Assembly: GCF_964199755.1 (NCBI RefSeq)
Contig: NC_133903.1
Coordinates: forward strand, 1,245,001-1,309,000
DNA length: 64,000 bases
Direction of reading: 5' to 3'
DNA from: Larus michahellis
Lineage: Eukaryota > Chordata > Aves > Charadriiformes > Laridae
Made by a program: the position numbers and the translations under genes. Shown piece by piece: positions 1 to 13,506 of the stretch. Each line of letters opens with the position of its first letter. Within the stretch, counting starts at the first letter, position 1. The notes beneath the pieces are model-generated. The model made no database searches and was not told the DNA's origin. It saw only the letters and a program-made list of their open reading frames with translations.

Positions 1-2009
1 TGAAAATATGACCCGAGTTTAGGGTTGGAGAGGATGAGATTGTGCAACCGTGTGCTACTGGCTTGCACACAGTGTCTGACACTGCGTCTCAGACAGACAC
101 GTTGCCTGATGGGAAAGAGAAGATGTAAAAGGCCAGTTCCCAAAGAGTGTGCTTTCCTTTGGCGGTGTGGCAAAAGGGTGGGCGAGGCTTATGCGATTGG
201 AGGGATTTTTCTTTAACTTCAGTTTCTACTAGAAAAAATGGCTGCTTTGTGACCATATTTATTAGGTTCAAGCTCATCATTAATTTACCTGTATGTTTCG
301 CTTGAGTCCGGAGAGAGCAGCTGCCTGCCCAGAGGACACTCTCTCCCTTAGGGAGCTGGAAGAAGTTCCCCAGAGGGTGCCAGGGATGTTGTAGGGCCTG
401 GTCACAGCTCACGCACCCCCTTGGCAAGTGGGCAGGGCGGCAGGAAGGAGAAGCTGGCTTATTATGGACCAAAATAAGGGTTCGGGAGCGGGCTGTGCAC
501 CACTGGCCAATTGCAGTATTTCAGGAAGTTTCCGTGAGATCGGTCTCAGTGGAAGACAAAGTGCCTCTGGCTGCTCCACTTCCCTGGGCAGTGCCACACG
601 GCCTGGTGATATTCCGCAGGGATGGAGGGCGAGCTGACTGTAGTGGGGACTTGATTTGCTTTCATGGGTGTACTTTTGGATTCAAAGCGCTGTCTTTCCT
701 CTTCCCCAAAGGCAGAGTAATGAAAACAACTGCGAGTTACCAGGTATAGGGGAGGCTGGGAATAGTGTTAGGAGTTCTCCCGTCACTGCGCTGCCCTTAG
801 GAGAGAGAAGCGGGAGAGCGCCTGCCACAGCCTTCGAGTGCTCCACGTCACCACGGGAGTCAAAGGCACTTAATACTTTCCAGGAGGTGTTTATGGCATC
901 AATCTCTAGGGCCGTATGGGAACGAGAAAAAGGATCATGTGTGTACCTGTCCTTGCTGTTAATTACCTTGCCATTGAAAAAACCAAAGCAACATAAAATG
1001 GCCTTAGGAAATATTTAGACTAGCTGGAACAGAAGGGTAAAGGTTTCTAATCTGCTTTATGATGGATAGTCCCAGCAGTGCTTGGGGGGCGAGCAGGGAG
1101 CAGTTCTTTCTCTCTTTGGTTATAATATGGCCAGAAGTTGTTCAGACTGCAAACGAACTGCAAACTTGCAGCACCCCCCCCGCAGGGCAGGGCAGCCCCT
1201 CTCCCAGCGGTGCGCAGCGCTGCAGCAGCCTCGGGGGGGCCTGGCGCTGCAGGAGCGCCTACGGGCCCCCTGCATGTTTTCCTGACAATAACTGTAAGTC
1301 GCGGCTGCTTTTTTCTTTATCATCCATAAAGCTTAATTATTCACAACCAACTTTACTCTAAAGAGCTCTCTCATGTACATTTCAAAAATAGAACATATTT
1401 AAATGAACGTGAAATCCTGCTTTTAATTTATACAAGGGTTAGTGCTTCTGCTCCTAAGAGATGTCTTTGAATGGCTGTGAGAAGGTTACCTTGTACCTTC
1501 AAACGTATGCCTTCATCTGACAGCTTCTCCCCCCAAGCCACTCTTTCCAGCTCAGTAATTTCAGTGTACAAATAACATGCTATGGAAATATTGTCTTTTT
1601 TAAGACTTTTTTTTTTTAATTATTTGATCTTTCCTTTATGTGATGAAATTTCTGTACCTATAGACAAGAACTTCAGTAGCAAAATAATCTTCCCCGTTAT
1701 GCTGAACTTCTCCAGAGCCCTTGTAGATCTTAAAAAATAATTCCAAATTCTAAAATACGTTAGAAATAAGTATGCAAAGTGCCAGGAACCTGATTTTGAA
1801 AATATCTGAGGTCAAGAGGGGAACGGTCTACAGAGTAACACCAGGCAGCATTTTGCTGCTCAGAACTGCTTAAGCGTTCCCAACGCAGAGTGTCAGTCAG
1901 TCCCTTTCCTCCGCTACTCTCTTCCATCAGCAGTGCTGTTTTTAACTAATAATCGTCAGAGCCCAGTGATTAAAAAGTCTTTCTTGTGAGCAGTACGAAG
2001 ACACTACCA
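1..2009. other. Unique non-coding sequence
   Basis: No exon, RNA gene or transposon recognised. A short CpG-rich patch lies at 1168-1270 (CAGCGGTGCGCAGCGCTGC region) and a run of T near 1603-1618. Confidence 0.5.
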
Positions 2010-2190
2010 TCCTTCATGTTACCCCGGGATCATCAGCAGTGATCATCCCTGTAAAAATGTGCACATTTTGTTAAATGCTGTCATTTATTTCAATGCATTT
2101 ATTGCCATAAAACATCAATGACAGTTTAATTAAGAGCTTAAATTTTTAATACTGCAAAGTAGAAGTATTTATGAAGGAGCTCGTCTGAGG
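2010..2190. promoter_or_regulatory. Candidate conserved non-coding element with palindromes
   Basis: This AT-rich block holds a repeated GATCATC (2029-2035 and 2041-2047), a 16-base perfect palindrome (2054-2069), an inverted repeat CTGTCATT/AATGACAG with a 31-base spacer (2078-2085 and 2117-2124), and TTTAATTAAG. Dense, short, symmetrical protein-binding-like motifs without coding potential fit an enhancer. Conservation is not testable here. Confidence 0.25.
2054..2069. repeat. 16-base perfect palindrome AAAATGTGCACATTTT
   Basis: The two 8-base halves are exact reverse complements, centred on TGCA. The site could bind a dimeric factor. It sits among other symmetrical motifs in the same 150 bases. 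Confidence 0.9.
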
Positions 2191-2800
2191 CAGAATATTA
2201 AAACAAAACAGGTGTTTTTGCAGAAACACAAATGAAATGTCTAACAGTAAACATTACAAAAATCAATTATTTATCGCGGTTCCTTTCATTCCTATTGAAT
2301 TGCCTCCCAAAGATTTTGTGTCTAACAAGTCTATGGCTCTGCAATATTGTCTCATCGCACCACTTGGTCTTCCTGTTTGTATCCTGTACTACACCTGGAT
2401 AGATTATTTGCTTCTTCAGAAAAAATCTTGGGACCAAACTGAGATGAAGGTTGTAAACTAATGGTTTGAACTCCTGCTAATTGCTCTGTTGGAAGAGGTG
2501 CCTTTGCCATTTCCTCCGCATGGGCGAATTTTCACTCTTAACGTTAGGATTTCCTCACTGTTGATGACACCAAACCCAGGCCCTTTGTTATGAACCCTTT
2601 GGTGGCCTGTAAAATGGCCTGATATTTTCTAGCTTTGTCTCATGTTTCCATTGTTCGAGTAAAGTTGGTCTGTCATCTGAGATCCCTTAGGCTTCTTGCC
2701 CAGTCCAGCTGGGAGATGTCTAGGAGGCTGGAGTGGGAGGTGGGACTCAGCGTCATTCCTTGGTGAGGCAGGCTTCACCTGGTGCTTCATCACTTCTGAA

Positions 2801-2820
2801 GCTCTGCTCTGCTCTGCTCT
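2801..2820 (+). repeat. (GCTCT)4 microsatellite
   Basis: Four exact copies of a 5-base unit, running into an imperfect pyrimidine-rich continuation (CCTCTC). Confidence 0.9.
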
Positions 2821-3260
2821 CCTCTCGTGGTGGCAGATCCTTCAACAATCAGCACTATCTTTAGTTTTATGTCAACATCTAGAAGTTTCTAGGCCTTTGA
2901 CTTACTGCAATCTGTAGGTTTCCTTCAACTCGGTTCCTTTATGGTGATGTTGTCTTAAAGTTTGCCCCCCACTGGCTCTTTGAAACACCGGGGTTTTATT
3001 ACAGCAGCTATAAATTACACATTATTTATGGCTTGCCCACATACATTATGGGAAAATTTTGCTGTTGGCTCCTCTGAAAGAATGACTGGGTTGTAACAGG
3101 ATTCATGTTACAAAATCTCTGCTAGATTTTTGAAGAGAAAAATTGCATTTAATTTTCTTCCAGGTTTCTGATTATCCCCAGACTGATGAGGACAGAGCCC
3201 ACCTCTGTACCTGGTATTTAGCAGCATAGTGTCATCAGCTGTGCCGAAGTTGTTTGATTC

Positions 3261-3273
3261 GCAGTAGGTGGCG
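3261..3273 (+). promoter_or_regulatory. CTCF-like core site
   Basis: GCAGTAGGTGGCG matches the CTCF core consensus CCASYAGRKGGCR at 12 of 13 positions; only the first base differs. CTCF is a zinc-finger protein that anchors chromatin loops and insulators. A 13-base match with this degeneracy can occur by chance in 64 kb, so occupancy is unproven. Confidence 0.4.
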
Positions 3274-6200
3274 ATAAGGAAAAAATGCAATCATGGTAAT
3301 TAGCGGGAGGGGTGGAGATGTTTTCATTTCTATAGCTCTGAGAACATATTCCTGGGAAGTCTAAATTTTCCTTGGTGAAAAGAAACGTGATGTAGCAAGA
3401 AGATCCATGTTGCTAAAAGTTAGAAAGAGAGGTCAGGCAGGGGTTGTTCCCCTTGTGCAGGGAGGGACTGAGGACCAGGACGAGCTGCCCAGGTGTTTGC
3501 AGTCACCTATAAAAAGCTCTGATGAGGGTGGAGAATGCACCTGAGTTGCAGAGAGGGTGTTTTTGTCGCTGTAGGTGAATCTGGCAAGAGGTATTGGGCT
3601 GAGACAAGATGTTAGTACCCAGTCCAACTGGAAAATCCTTTTCTAATGTGGAAATCTGCTTTATCCTAGTAGGGATGAACTACCCATCACTGCCAGCTGT
3701 GAGGCAGAAAAGAGAAATGGAGTAACCTTGAGATCGTGCTCATCCGTGCTGCAGTGAAGCCAGCAGAATGGATTACAAGTGTCTGTTTTACAAGAGGTGA
3801 GGGTAAAAGAGGAGGCGGCTTGCTCGGGAAGGAAGTAAGAAGTGTGTCTTCCTGCAAAGCTCTTCTGCGTCTTTTTGGATCAAGGGAAGCAGAGTCGTGT
3901 GGATGCTGGGACTGGTTGCGCTGCTAAAGGTGAGTGAGTTGCGACTGCTGATGTGATACTCCCCCAGCCTGCGGAGCGGGGGGGAGGGGGGCTGGTGGTG
4001 TGGCACAGTTAGGGACTGAGGTTGAACGTTTGAGAAGGAGGAGTTTGCTCACGCCTTGGAACTGCCTGTGAATGGAGCCTTCCTTGAGGATGACCCCTGG
4101 CTTGATCGGTAGCTGTTCTTTGTCTTCTGCCCTTTATATAAAGCTAAAAAGCAGGAGATGAAATGTTTATCTAAAGGCTTTTGTCCCATGGTTAAACTCT
4201 GTGATTTCCTGCCAAACGTTTTCCAAAACGGTAAGACTATGCAGGTAAACTAATCTTTACTGTACCTTTGCACCCGTGGCAGTGTTATTGTTGCAAAACT
4301 GAGTGTGCCAGGTAACTGTCCCTCTTTCATTGATCTATCATCCTGTTCCACTACAGTCAACTGCCCAGTGACTTTGTTTCTCACTCCAAGCTCCTAAAGG
4401 AGCTATTCACGTTTTTTCCAGCAACTATTGTTAAACTCGGTGGGTGAACTTGGCTGGCAAAAGTCCCGTTGGTTGCAGTGGAGGCCAGATTCCGCATATT
4501 GCTGTTTCTCTGTTAATTAGTGGATTTATGTTTTTCCCCTTTCCAATCTTCACAAACAATCGAAGGAACTGCAGCGGGTGCCTCTCATGGTGTCTGCTGC
4601 TTAAGAGAGTGAGGGAACAAATTAAACTGATTAAACCACATTTATTCTTTGTGATGTAAATTTGATGACTTAATTCTAGGAACAAAACGGCAAGCGACTT
4701 GGTCTGCCAGCTTTGCCAGTGTTGCAGTGCATGAAAATAATGAGGGCCTCAAATACAGAGGGTTCCAGTGACTCAGACAGTGGAAACAAGTTTGTTGTAG
4801 CTCTTTGATTAGAGGCTCAGAACTCTGCGTCTGGTGCTGGCTGTAATACTGATCCTGTCTTCATCTCAAGTTAGCAAAGAAATCGGGCTGTTGGTTAAGA
4901 ATCTTGCTGTCTTTGGAGGAGCAGAGCATATTCCCTCTTAATTCTTCCCTCCAGGGAAGTTTTTACATTAATGCTGTGGACTTTTTCTTTTGCTAAGCTC
5001 TCCTTAACTGTCAAATTATAGAAATACTAATCTTTCTCCTGTTCTAGTGCCTAAAACCTTTACTCTCTGGAAGCCACAGAGGATAAGCGGCATGACTCAA
5101 AACGCAGGGCAAAGCTCTGGTTTTGCTGGTGGGTGGGGGAGGAAGGATAGAAATAGCCCTTGTCCAGCTGCTTGGTTAGAAATAAAATACTGCATAGTTT
5201 CACCTGAAGTGTTCCCCCTAGCTTTTTTTTACCTATTCATTTTATTCATCTACTTTAAGTCAGCCAGTAAACTAATGTGGGAAAGCCACGTGCCAGTTCA
5301 GAACCATTTATCCTATGGGTAACATGATCAAAACTCCCTCAGGAAGGCATTAACCTTTGTATTGATTCAATCAAAGAGCTTCACCTGATTTCTCAAGTTG
5401 CTGTATGCTCAGTGTGAAGGGAGTGCAACTGGACATTATTCATCTCGTAGCAGTGGAATTAATTAAGCAATGTTTTGGTAAGAGTAATACAGCAAAGATG
5501 CTCACTCTGATATAACAGGTTATAGTTTTATAATTACAGAATGTTATTCTGATTTTTTTCTTGCATCTTGCCTTTACCTTTTCAGGTTCAGGATTTATAA
5601 TACTTATACTGCAAAGTATATCCTCCTTTTCCATCCTTCCCCAATCAGCTGCTGTTTTAAATGCAGCTGGACTTTTAATTACCCATCAGCATCCGCTTGA
5701 CCAGCCTGAAAAATATTCTTTCTTGTCTTGTGACATTTTCAATCATGTCTTACTAAATAATCAAATAAAGGAAAGCCTGTTGTGCAATACGAAGTATTGA
5801 AGTGATCTCTCTGAGCCGCGTCCGAGCAACGCTGCAGGGTGAGCTGCTCACTGGTGTGAATGGGACGGGGGCTGGAATCAATAGGTCAGTAGTACACGCC
5901 ATGCGAATGCTGCTGCTGCTCCTCCAGCCCCTTGCTCTTAAGGCAAAGGCCTTTGCTGGTTGGTTGAACCTACCAAGTACTATCTTTAGGTAGTACTTTC
6001 TCTGTTAAAGAAGACTCGCTTTAGAAATGTTGCGTGCAGTACAAGTAAACTCTTGATGTGGTGTCTGCAGCCCCCCAGCCCTGCGCTAGCACGGCGTCAT
6101 GGGACCAGTGGGGTGCTCCGGTAACAGAATGGCTATTTCCAACACTTTAACAGCGTAGCATGTCATTGAGCCGTACGTTATAGGATGTATGGCTTCTGCA

Positions 6201-9200
6201 GAGAGATGGCAGAATCTAATTAGCCAGGAATTATCTAACATACATTGTCTACAGCAATAGATTTACTATGGTAATTCTAAACATAACATCACAGCGATGA
6301 CTGCAAAGGGCTGCCTTGAACGGAGGAGCTTCCTTTCGGAGAGCTGTGGTTGTTGAGTTTCCATTGGAGTCCCTTCTTTGCACGGTTGGAATATGGCCCC
6401 GTGGTGTGGAACACGTGAGCAGATACAAGTTCCTAGAAATCTGCTGTCTTCCTTCTGTAAGTTGGGAATTTCTTTATTTTATTTTTTTTTTCTTTTCAGT
6501 CTCCATTGGTCTGCCTGTGTTCTTCTAAAATTGAAGAATGTTCGTAGCCCTGGGGATATTTAGTTATTGTCAGTAGAGTGTGTTCATCATACTTGGTGGG
6601 TTTTTTAATGAGGACCTTTTAGAATTAAAAAAAACCCAGCCCCAAACAACCCTCGCTATTGTGTGTGATTTATGGTGTCAGAGGAGCTAATTAAAAATAA
6701 TAGGGAGGAAACTGCCCAGAAGAGTATAATTAGAATTGAATCCAAATGGAAATCTCAGTTTTGCCCTTTCTTCTACTTTCTCCTGAATTTTGGAGCTCTT
6801 ATTTGAGCGTTGTGGGATGAAATTTATTTTGTAATATGCCTAAACTAGAACACAGAATCCAGAGTCATCTGAGTGTAGCTTCAGTATAGAACTCTTGTGG
6901 CTTGTGTATCTGCGTAATTGCAACCCTTTCAATGTGTCTCTTTGACTATTTGAGTACTTCTTTTCGAAATTACGTACTTAAAAAATACAATTTTATGGTA
7001 GGTTTTGTTATAAGAGAAATCTAAATATTATCTTAGGAAAACTCTCTATTCCTATATCATTAGCAATAGTTGCTCATGATGTTCCTTGTTGCAATTCCCG
7101 GATAATTTCACTGTTGTTATTGTACACCTCTTCTGTTCTTCTGCATAAAGTGCAAACAAGTGGTTTGTGGCCTGAAAAGAAGACAAGGTTCTACTCTCTC
7201 TACTTACAGTTCTGAGAGTCTATTTTAGATGTTTTAGGAACAGAGAAAACTATATTTAACAATGCTAGTAAAACAAACGGAGAAGCTCCCGGGCACGTAG
7301 ACAGTATACCACAGGTTATAAATATCTGCCTGAGTTATTTCAGAAGGGAGAACAGCGTGGACTCCTTCGCAGATGAACGAGAAAATTCTTGTGGCCAGTG
7401 GTAAACGATCCAGCTGGCATTTTGATTACCTCTGGATGAGAGACTTGCATTGAAGGGTTTTATTGTCGTTTATACAAGCTGTCCAAGTGTTCATGCCGCA
7501 TCCCCATGGAAAACAAAAGATGATGTATATGCAGTTTGGTTCAGATGGGTTTGCTGCTACCATGAATACATGTGCTGGCTTGAAAAGGAGAAGAAACGTT
7601 GAATGGTTAGGGTTTAAAAATGTATTACTTAATAGGAATAATGCGAGTGGCTTTTTTTGTCAGTGCAGCGCGAGGCAATAGAGGGTTTTGCAGTTTGCGG
7701 CCCTGCCAATGCTTCCTCCTTTCTTCTAACACTTCCAGTCCTTTCACATTCAAAGATTCAGCAAAGGTGTCCATGAACCCCTCTGCCTCAAAGCCCTGTT
7801 GCTCTGGCGGGAGGTCCCCCCACATCCCCAGTGCTTTGCTGACTTTGTGCCCTAGTAAGGTCACTGCTTTGGGTGCCACCGCGACCCTTCCCCCACGCTC
7901 CTTGCTCTCCATTGCCTTTGTAATCCCCTAAAGGAGCCAAACTTCTCCTCTGAGGCCAACGCCACCAAAGCTTGAATGCAAGTTGCACGGTGAGAGAAAG
8001 GGATGGGAAGGGAGGAGGCCATGGCAAGGGAGCAGCGTGCCCAGCTCGCCAGCTCTTGTCGCACAGGGTGTACTGAGCCCTCCTCCCAGCACCGTCTCGC
8101 TTAGCCTGGTGTTACCAGCCAGGAGCGCAGCGGGGAGGAGAAGTCGGATGGGATTTTGAGTCATACTTGTGCTCCTGCCCTCCTCAGCCCAGAGGAGTGA
8201 GCAGCGTGGCTTGTGCGCCCTGTCTTGCTGGAGAGCCAGTGCTGTACCGCAGCGTGCTCTTATTATAAAGCTGAACTTGAAAAATAACTTTTTTTCCATG
8301 CATTCGATTGATGTCAGAATGAGCGTGACCTGCCGGCTCCTGAGGACTGTGTACAGTACAGTGTGTTGTCACTTGTCTGTGGGTAACATAATGCTAAAAT
8401 GCCTGCTGCGCTCTGAGGGAAAACCTGGTGCTTTTCCCCTTGAGCAGGGTGGGGAAGTAATAAAGAGTTTAACCTACCAGTTTGTGACTCCTCCATGCAT
8501 CCAGAATGTCAGGCCCTCTTGTGTAAGACGTGAGTTATAAAAACCAAGCTTTGTTACCTATAGGTATCTATTAAAAGCCTGTGCTGATAAATCAGCTGTT
8601 GGGGTTACGTTGAATTCCATAGCTTCTTCCTCCATCCGCTCTTCCTGAACGCAGCCACACCACTATCGTCTTGCACTGCCTGTATTTAGAAATCTAGAAT
8701 AACTGCCAAGGAGGATCTGAAGCATTCATGCTTATTGGCTTTGAGGAAGTGAGGATTTCACTCTTAAATTGCCACTTTATGGTGGTGTGCTCAAAAGCTA
8801 GCTGGCCTAGCGTGAAGTTTCGAGTGTGTCTTCCTGGTCCAGCCATGGTGGCTAGCTCTGGCTGTTCTCTGAGTTGAGGAGAGGTCAGGATTTAGTGTGG
8901 TGAGTGGCCAGAGCTAATGTCCCTTAGGGGGACAGCGTGCAGTTGAGTACAGCTTTGGGCATGGCTGAGCCCACTACGCGGAGGGAGCTCCCTTGTCCCT
9001 GCAGTAGATGACATGGATGCATTGTTAGAAACCACAGCGTGGTGTTTGCATCCCAGAAGTGTTAGTCTAGCTGCTTAAAGGGCTTTTTGGCATAATATCG
9101 TAGACTGACCCACTTCCGTACCTCTTTGAGGTAGTCTGCAAAACCAGCAGGTTCTGCTAAGAGCTGGTTCTTACCATATGCGAGGATGGCGTTCTTAGCC

Positions 9201-12200
9201 ATGGATACGGAGCTGAAGGAATTCTAGTAATAGCATTGGGAAATGATGGTGTTCTCTAACTTGGAGGGTGGGTGGATCCAAGGCAACCCTTTCCTATCGT
9301 GTGGGATGAAGAACAGGCTTCAGAAGTTGTCACGTGATGGTTCTTCGTCAAGCGATGCTGTGTAGTCCATAGGTATGTGGCAGAACAGTATGAATTATCT
9401 GTTCTGACCACTCCTTCGTGTTGGTGGGTGACCACCTTGTGTCAGTCACAACTGTTGCACTTCTTTCCCCAAACCTATAGAAACATGAGGTTAAGTGGTA
9501 TCTTGAAATGTTTTTGTTGTTTTCCAGAACCGTGGATGAGCTGGTATTTAAAAACTAAGATTTTTTTTTTTTTAATAGCCCTGAAGTTCCCAGAAGTGTG
9601 TTCAGAATGAAAATTAATCAAGGGTCCTGTGGATGAAATGTTGTATGATCATGTAATTAAAACCATGCATATATAGAGTGGGGCCAAATTGAAGTTGCAT
9701 GGGCAGTTCTAATTCTGGCAGTTCTGAGTTTTGGAGTGCTTGGCTTAGCAATAAAATGCTGTTTTATTGTAGTTCTTGGATGTAATTGAAAATATACTGG
9801 GAGATGAACAAGTGAAGTAGGAAACAACACTGAAGATAATTACAAGCAGATCTTCATTTCAAGCAGAGCAGTTAATCTTCCTTTGGGCTCTCGGGCCTGT
9901 TTTAACAGGGTAATTAGCCATAGACCCTGTGGCTTTTGACTCCCAGTCCCAGCTCAAACCTCAGTGTCCTAATAAATGAGGACACAGGACTCTGTGACGG
10001 GGAGAGGCTGTCAGAGGCACATGTATTATGCATGTTTGAACCGTAGGGAGAGCAGTCTGAGTTCAGCTGGACTCTGCTTACTTCAGCAAGGACACACGTC
10101 CAGCTGGTTGCAGTGAAGCGAGGAGCCACTAAAGCAATTTAGTTCATGTGAATGCGTGAATTATATTAGCCCTCTTTCTTTCCTTTTCCTTTACATTATC
10201 TTTCATTTGCAAAAGTATACAGTCACAGCTGAATTCAGCCTGGCAGAGCTGTAAAACTAATTAATTTGATTTCTCCTTTAACTTTTTCCACACTTTGTTT
10301 TTGGGTCATCATATTCAGCCCTTCTGTTTCCTCTACTCTAGCTAGATAGGCATTGCCAGAGGTGAGCGACACCTGACTGTCCTTTTGTTATGAATCTGGT
10401 GCAGATGATTATTTCTGTCTCCCTCTTGTTCAAAAGCAGGTCCTGCCTTCTAGGAGCAGGCCCTCGATGTTTTTTCGCTTGTTCCTTTCCTTTGCTTTTT
10501 AACGCTCAAACACCCTCCCAGTAGAGTCTCCTTCAGAAGACATCTGGGAGGAGATAAGGTCTCTGGCCACTGTTGCTGCTGTAGAAAGGGAGTTCATGGA
10601 TTTGCGGTAGTAGGGAAGGGTTCTCATCTCTGACAATAGCTCACTGGCCCATTTCAGATATCAAATCCAGCCCTTTTAAAAACGGGACGGGCCTAACAGT
10701 GGGGGGAGATTTGAGTACAGTGGTCCTGGGCTGAACCGTGTGTTCATTGGGCCCGATAGCTACGGCCTGTGCTGCCAAGCCCTGCAGGATCACTCCGAAA
10801 AATCTATCAGCCTTGGAGTACTGGCATTTTATTTTCTTCTTTTTCTTTTCAAGAATACTTATAATACGAATGCGTAAAGATTAAAAAAAAAACCAAAAAA
10901 CTAAGGATAATTTGTGACATGCATTTCTCCCAGGCGACTGGAAAGGAAGGCTTTTGCCAAGCTAGAAAGATAAACAGTGAATCAAAGTTCTGAAAGTTGA
11001 AGGGGCAATCTAATAGGGAAGAGAAAATAAACACTCCTCAGCTTCTCATGGAAGTTAACGTTTTCTCAGGTTTACAGAATGATGAGTATTTAACATGGGC
11101 TGATCCCATTTTTAAGACTGTTGGCATGAGCACGCGATGCAGGGCTTACCCTTAACGCCCGCAGGAAGGGGCTGAAATGGCCGTCCCGGCTCCGCTTCTG
11201 CACTGGCTGCCGGAGGGGGGGGAAGTCAGTGCTAAAAGCCTCCCGAAGGAGCTGCTAGTTCTTTGGGAAGATTATTCCCTTTGGCAAAATGTGCATGCAT
11301 TGAATAATCTACAGCTTGGCCTCATTCTGTTTCCAGTTTTCTGACATACTCGCAGAGAACTCGCTGGGCTGTTCATTAACGTGTGGGGGTGATGCTGCTC
11401 TCAGCCCTGCAGCCACGAGGGTGATACCAAAAAGGGCGCAGCAGAAATACAGGAGCCCACGCATCGTCCTCCCCGCTCTCTCTGAGGAATTTCTCACCCC
11501 ATGTCTTCTTTCTTAGACGTGTCGAATGTTTTGTTCCGTAGGTAGCACACTTCAGCACATCTTTCCCCTGAGAAGCGGTGCCGTACAGCTCTCTCCTCTC
11601 GCTGTAGCCACCTAATAGACACAGTTCGAAGCTAAAGAAATATTAAGCTGCTCGTGCATGTGCGTCTGTGTGCTATAAATGGAGGAGGAAGGATTAAAAC
11701 TTCCCAGAGTCTGGAGGTAGCTAAATCTACTAAATATTTTATGACTGTCTCTTCCATCAATAATTCAAAAAAACTTGAGTCCAAAATGACAAAAATCTCA
11801 CTTGGACAGCTGTAGCTGCAGGCAGAACAGAAAGGCCTTCAGCCAGTTGTGGACTCAGTGCTTTGTTGACTATAAAGGTTGAAGAACACCTGAGGTCCCT
11901 GCAGTCATTAAAAGAAAAGAGCAGAGCAAAGCAGAATATTGCTGCAGAAAAGGCAAAGTACGTTTTAACACTCACTGCAATTGTATTGATAGGTGTGAGG
12001 GGGCTGAATATCTGCTGCAGCACAAGTAACGCTACCCTGAAACACCGGATTAATTTAGGAATGTTACTGAACATAATTTTATCCTATTTGTGTGTAACGA
12101 GATCCCTTAGCCCCTGCTCTCTTAATCGCTGGGCTGGATGCGGAGAGAGGAAGGTAGAACGTGGATTTCTGGCACCTGGAGGACTCGGGTATCGATCCAA

Positions 12201-13027
12201 GCACACACGATGCCGGCAGGATGGAAGGAGCGGGACTCGGGCTGTTACTCCAGTGCTGCAGGACTGGCCTCAGGGTGGTCACAGCCATGCCGGGCTGGGC
12301 CCCTCATTCTTGGGTTTCCCCAGCCTTTGCTGGAGGATGTAATGTTGTAGCTGGGACTGTCCCAACGCTTGTGGACCTCAAGAGTGGTTTGAGGAGCTCC
12401 TCGCTAAACCTTTCGGCCCCCTGTCAGGGAGGCTTCAGATCCGTTGCGATGGGGCGATGCTGAAAGTTGAGTGTTTTCTCTCACTGAGAGCTTGAGAAAC
12501 TGAAATCACAAACTGAATTAACTGGAGCGCGGGTGAAAGCTTTCTGGTCGTGCCAGATGGAGGGGTTTTAAAAGTATTTCAATTTGTTGGGGTTTTTTTA
12601 TGTCTTTGTTCCTTTTAAAAATGATTATTTTTTTTTTTATTTTTGCACTAACATATCAGAGTGAAAAGATGATTTAGGCGAGAAAACAACTCTAGTATTT
12701 CAGCAATTTTGAGTGAATTTGGTCTGTTTTTCCAGATGGGAAATGTGTCAGAAGTGGCTTTTTTTTGGAAGGAAAATAATGCTTTACTCCATATCTGATA
12801 ACTTTTGGTGTGGGATGCGGTTGTCCTGCACCTCTTCAAATTCAGGAGAGATTTTCTTCAATCCTTTTGTTATTCTCGGGAGGATGTATTCTTGGGTTCT
12901 CACTTTTCTTCAGAAAAAGAACAGAAGGTATTTCAAATGAAGGAGCAAAGGGCTAGTTTTATTAGTTGATGAAATGTTTGTAGGTGTATGGAAGGACATG
13001 TCGATCACGTCTTTGCTTTTCGCCTGC

Positions 13028-13051
13028 TACTATTTGGGCTCTCAAATAGTA
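13028..13051. repeat. 9-base inverted repeat, 6-base loop
   Basis: TACTATTTG (13028-13036) and CAAATAGTA (13043-13051) are perfect reverse complements around GGCTCT. On RNA this would be a small hairpin with an AU-rich stem, too short for a microRNA precursor. Confidence 0.85.
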
Positions 13052-13498
13052 TGAATGTAGTCCCGTGCTCATACAAATTGATAGATTTCTTTCTACAATA
13101 TCTAATTGACCTTCTTGTTTTGTTCTTTCTCGTGTTATGGGGGTCAGAAATCCTTAGCTTATTTCTGGTGAGGCTAGCACGCTCTCTTCCCCTCACAAGG
13201 GAAGGTGCTAAAGCCACCTTGACAGTAAGGGTCTGTTGCCTGTAGTCTCAGAGAAGCGCCACTTGTTCACATGCCTCATCTGATTCAGGAATATTATTGC
13301 TGAGAGCTTGAGAAACCACCATGAGAGACTGAACGAAGGCTAGGAAGAGGACGAGATTACTAAAGGGCCATTAGTAGCTAAGGATACACGGTGTTTTTCT
13401 GTTAAGAACCTGACCAGTCTTCAGTCCTTGTAGGCTCAAAGATGAAAGTATTTGACTTATAAACCCAACTCTGTTCTCTGAAACTTGGTTATTGACAG

Positions 13499-13506
13499 AT
13501 GCAAAT
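13499..13506 (+). promoter_or_regulatory. Octamer motif ATGCAAAT
   Basis: A perfect POU-factor octamer. A single 8-mer is expected about twice by chance in 64 kb counting both strands. Confidence 0.2.

Noticed and set aside
12165..12205. SINE-head-like GACTCGGGTATCGATCC
   Set aside because: B-box-like by a few bases only; no other part of a tRNA-derived head is present.
11863..12342. 159-codon plus-strand frame
   Set aside because: No recognisable domain, no splice or promoter context; the translation changes composition abruptly midway.
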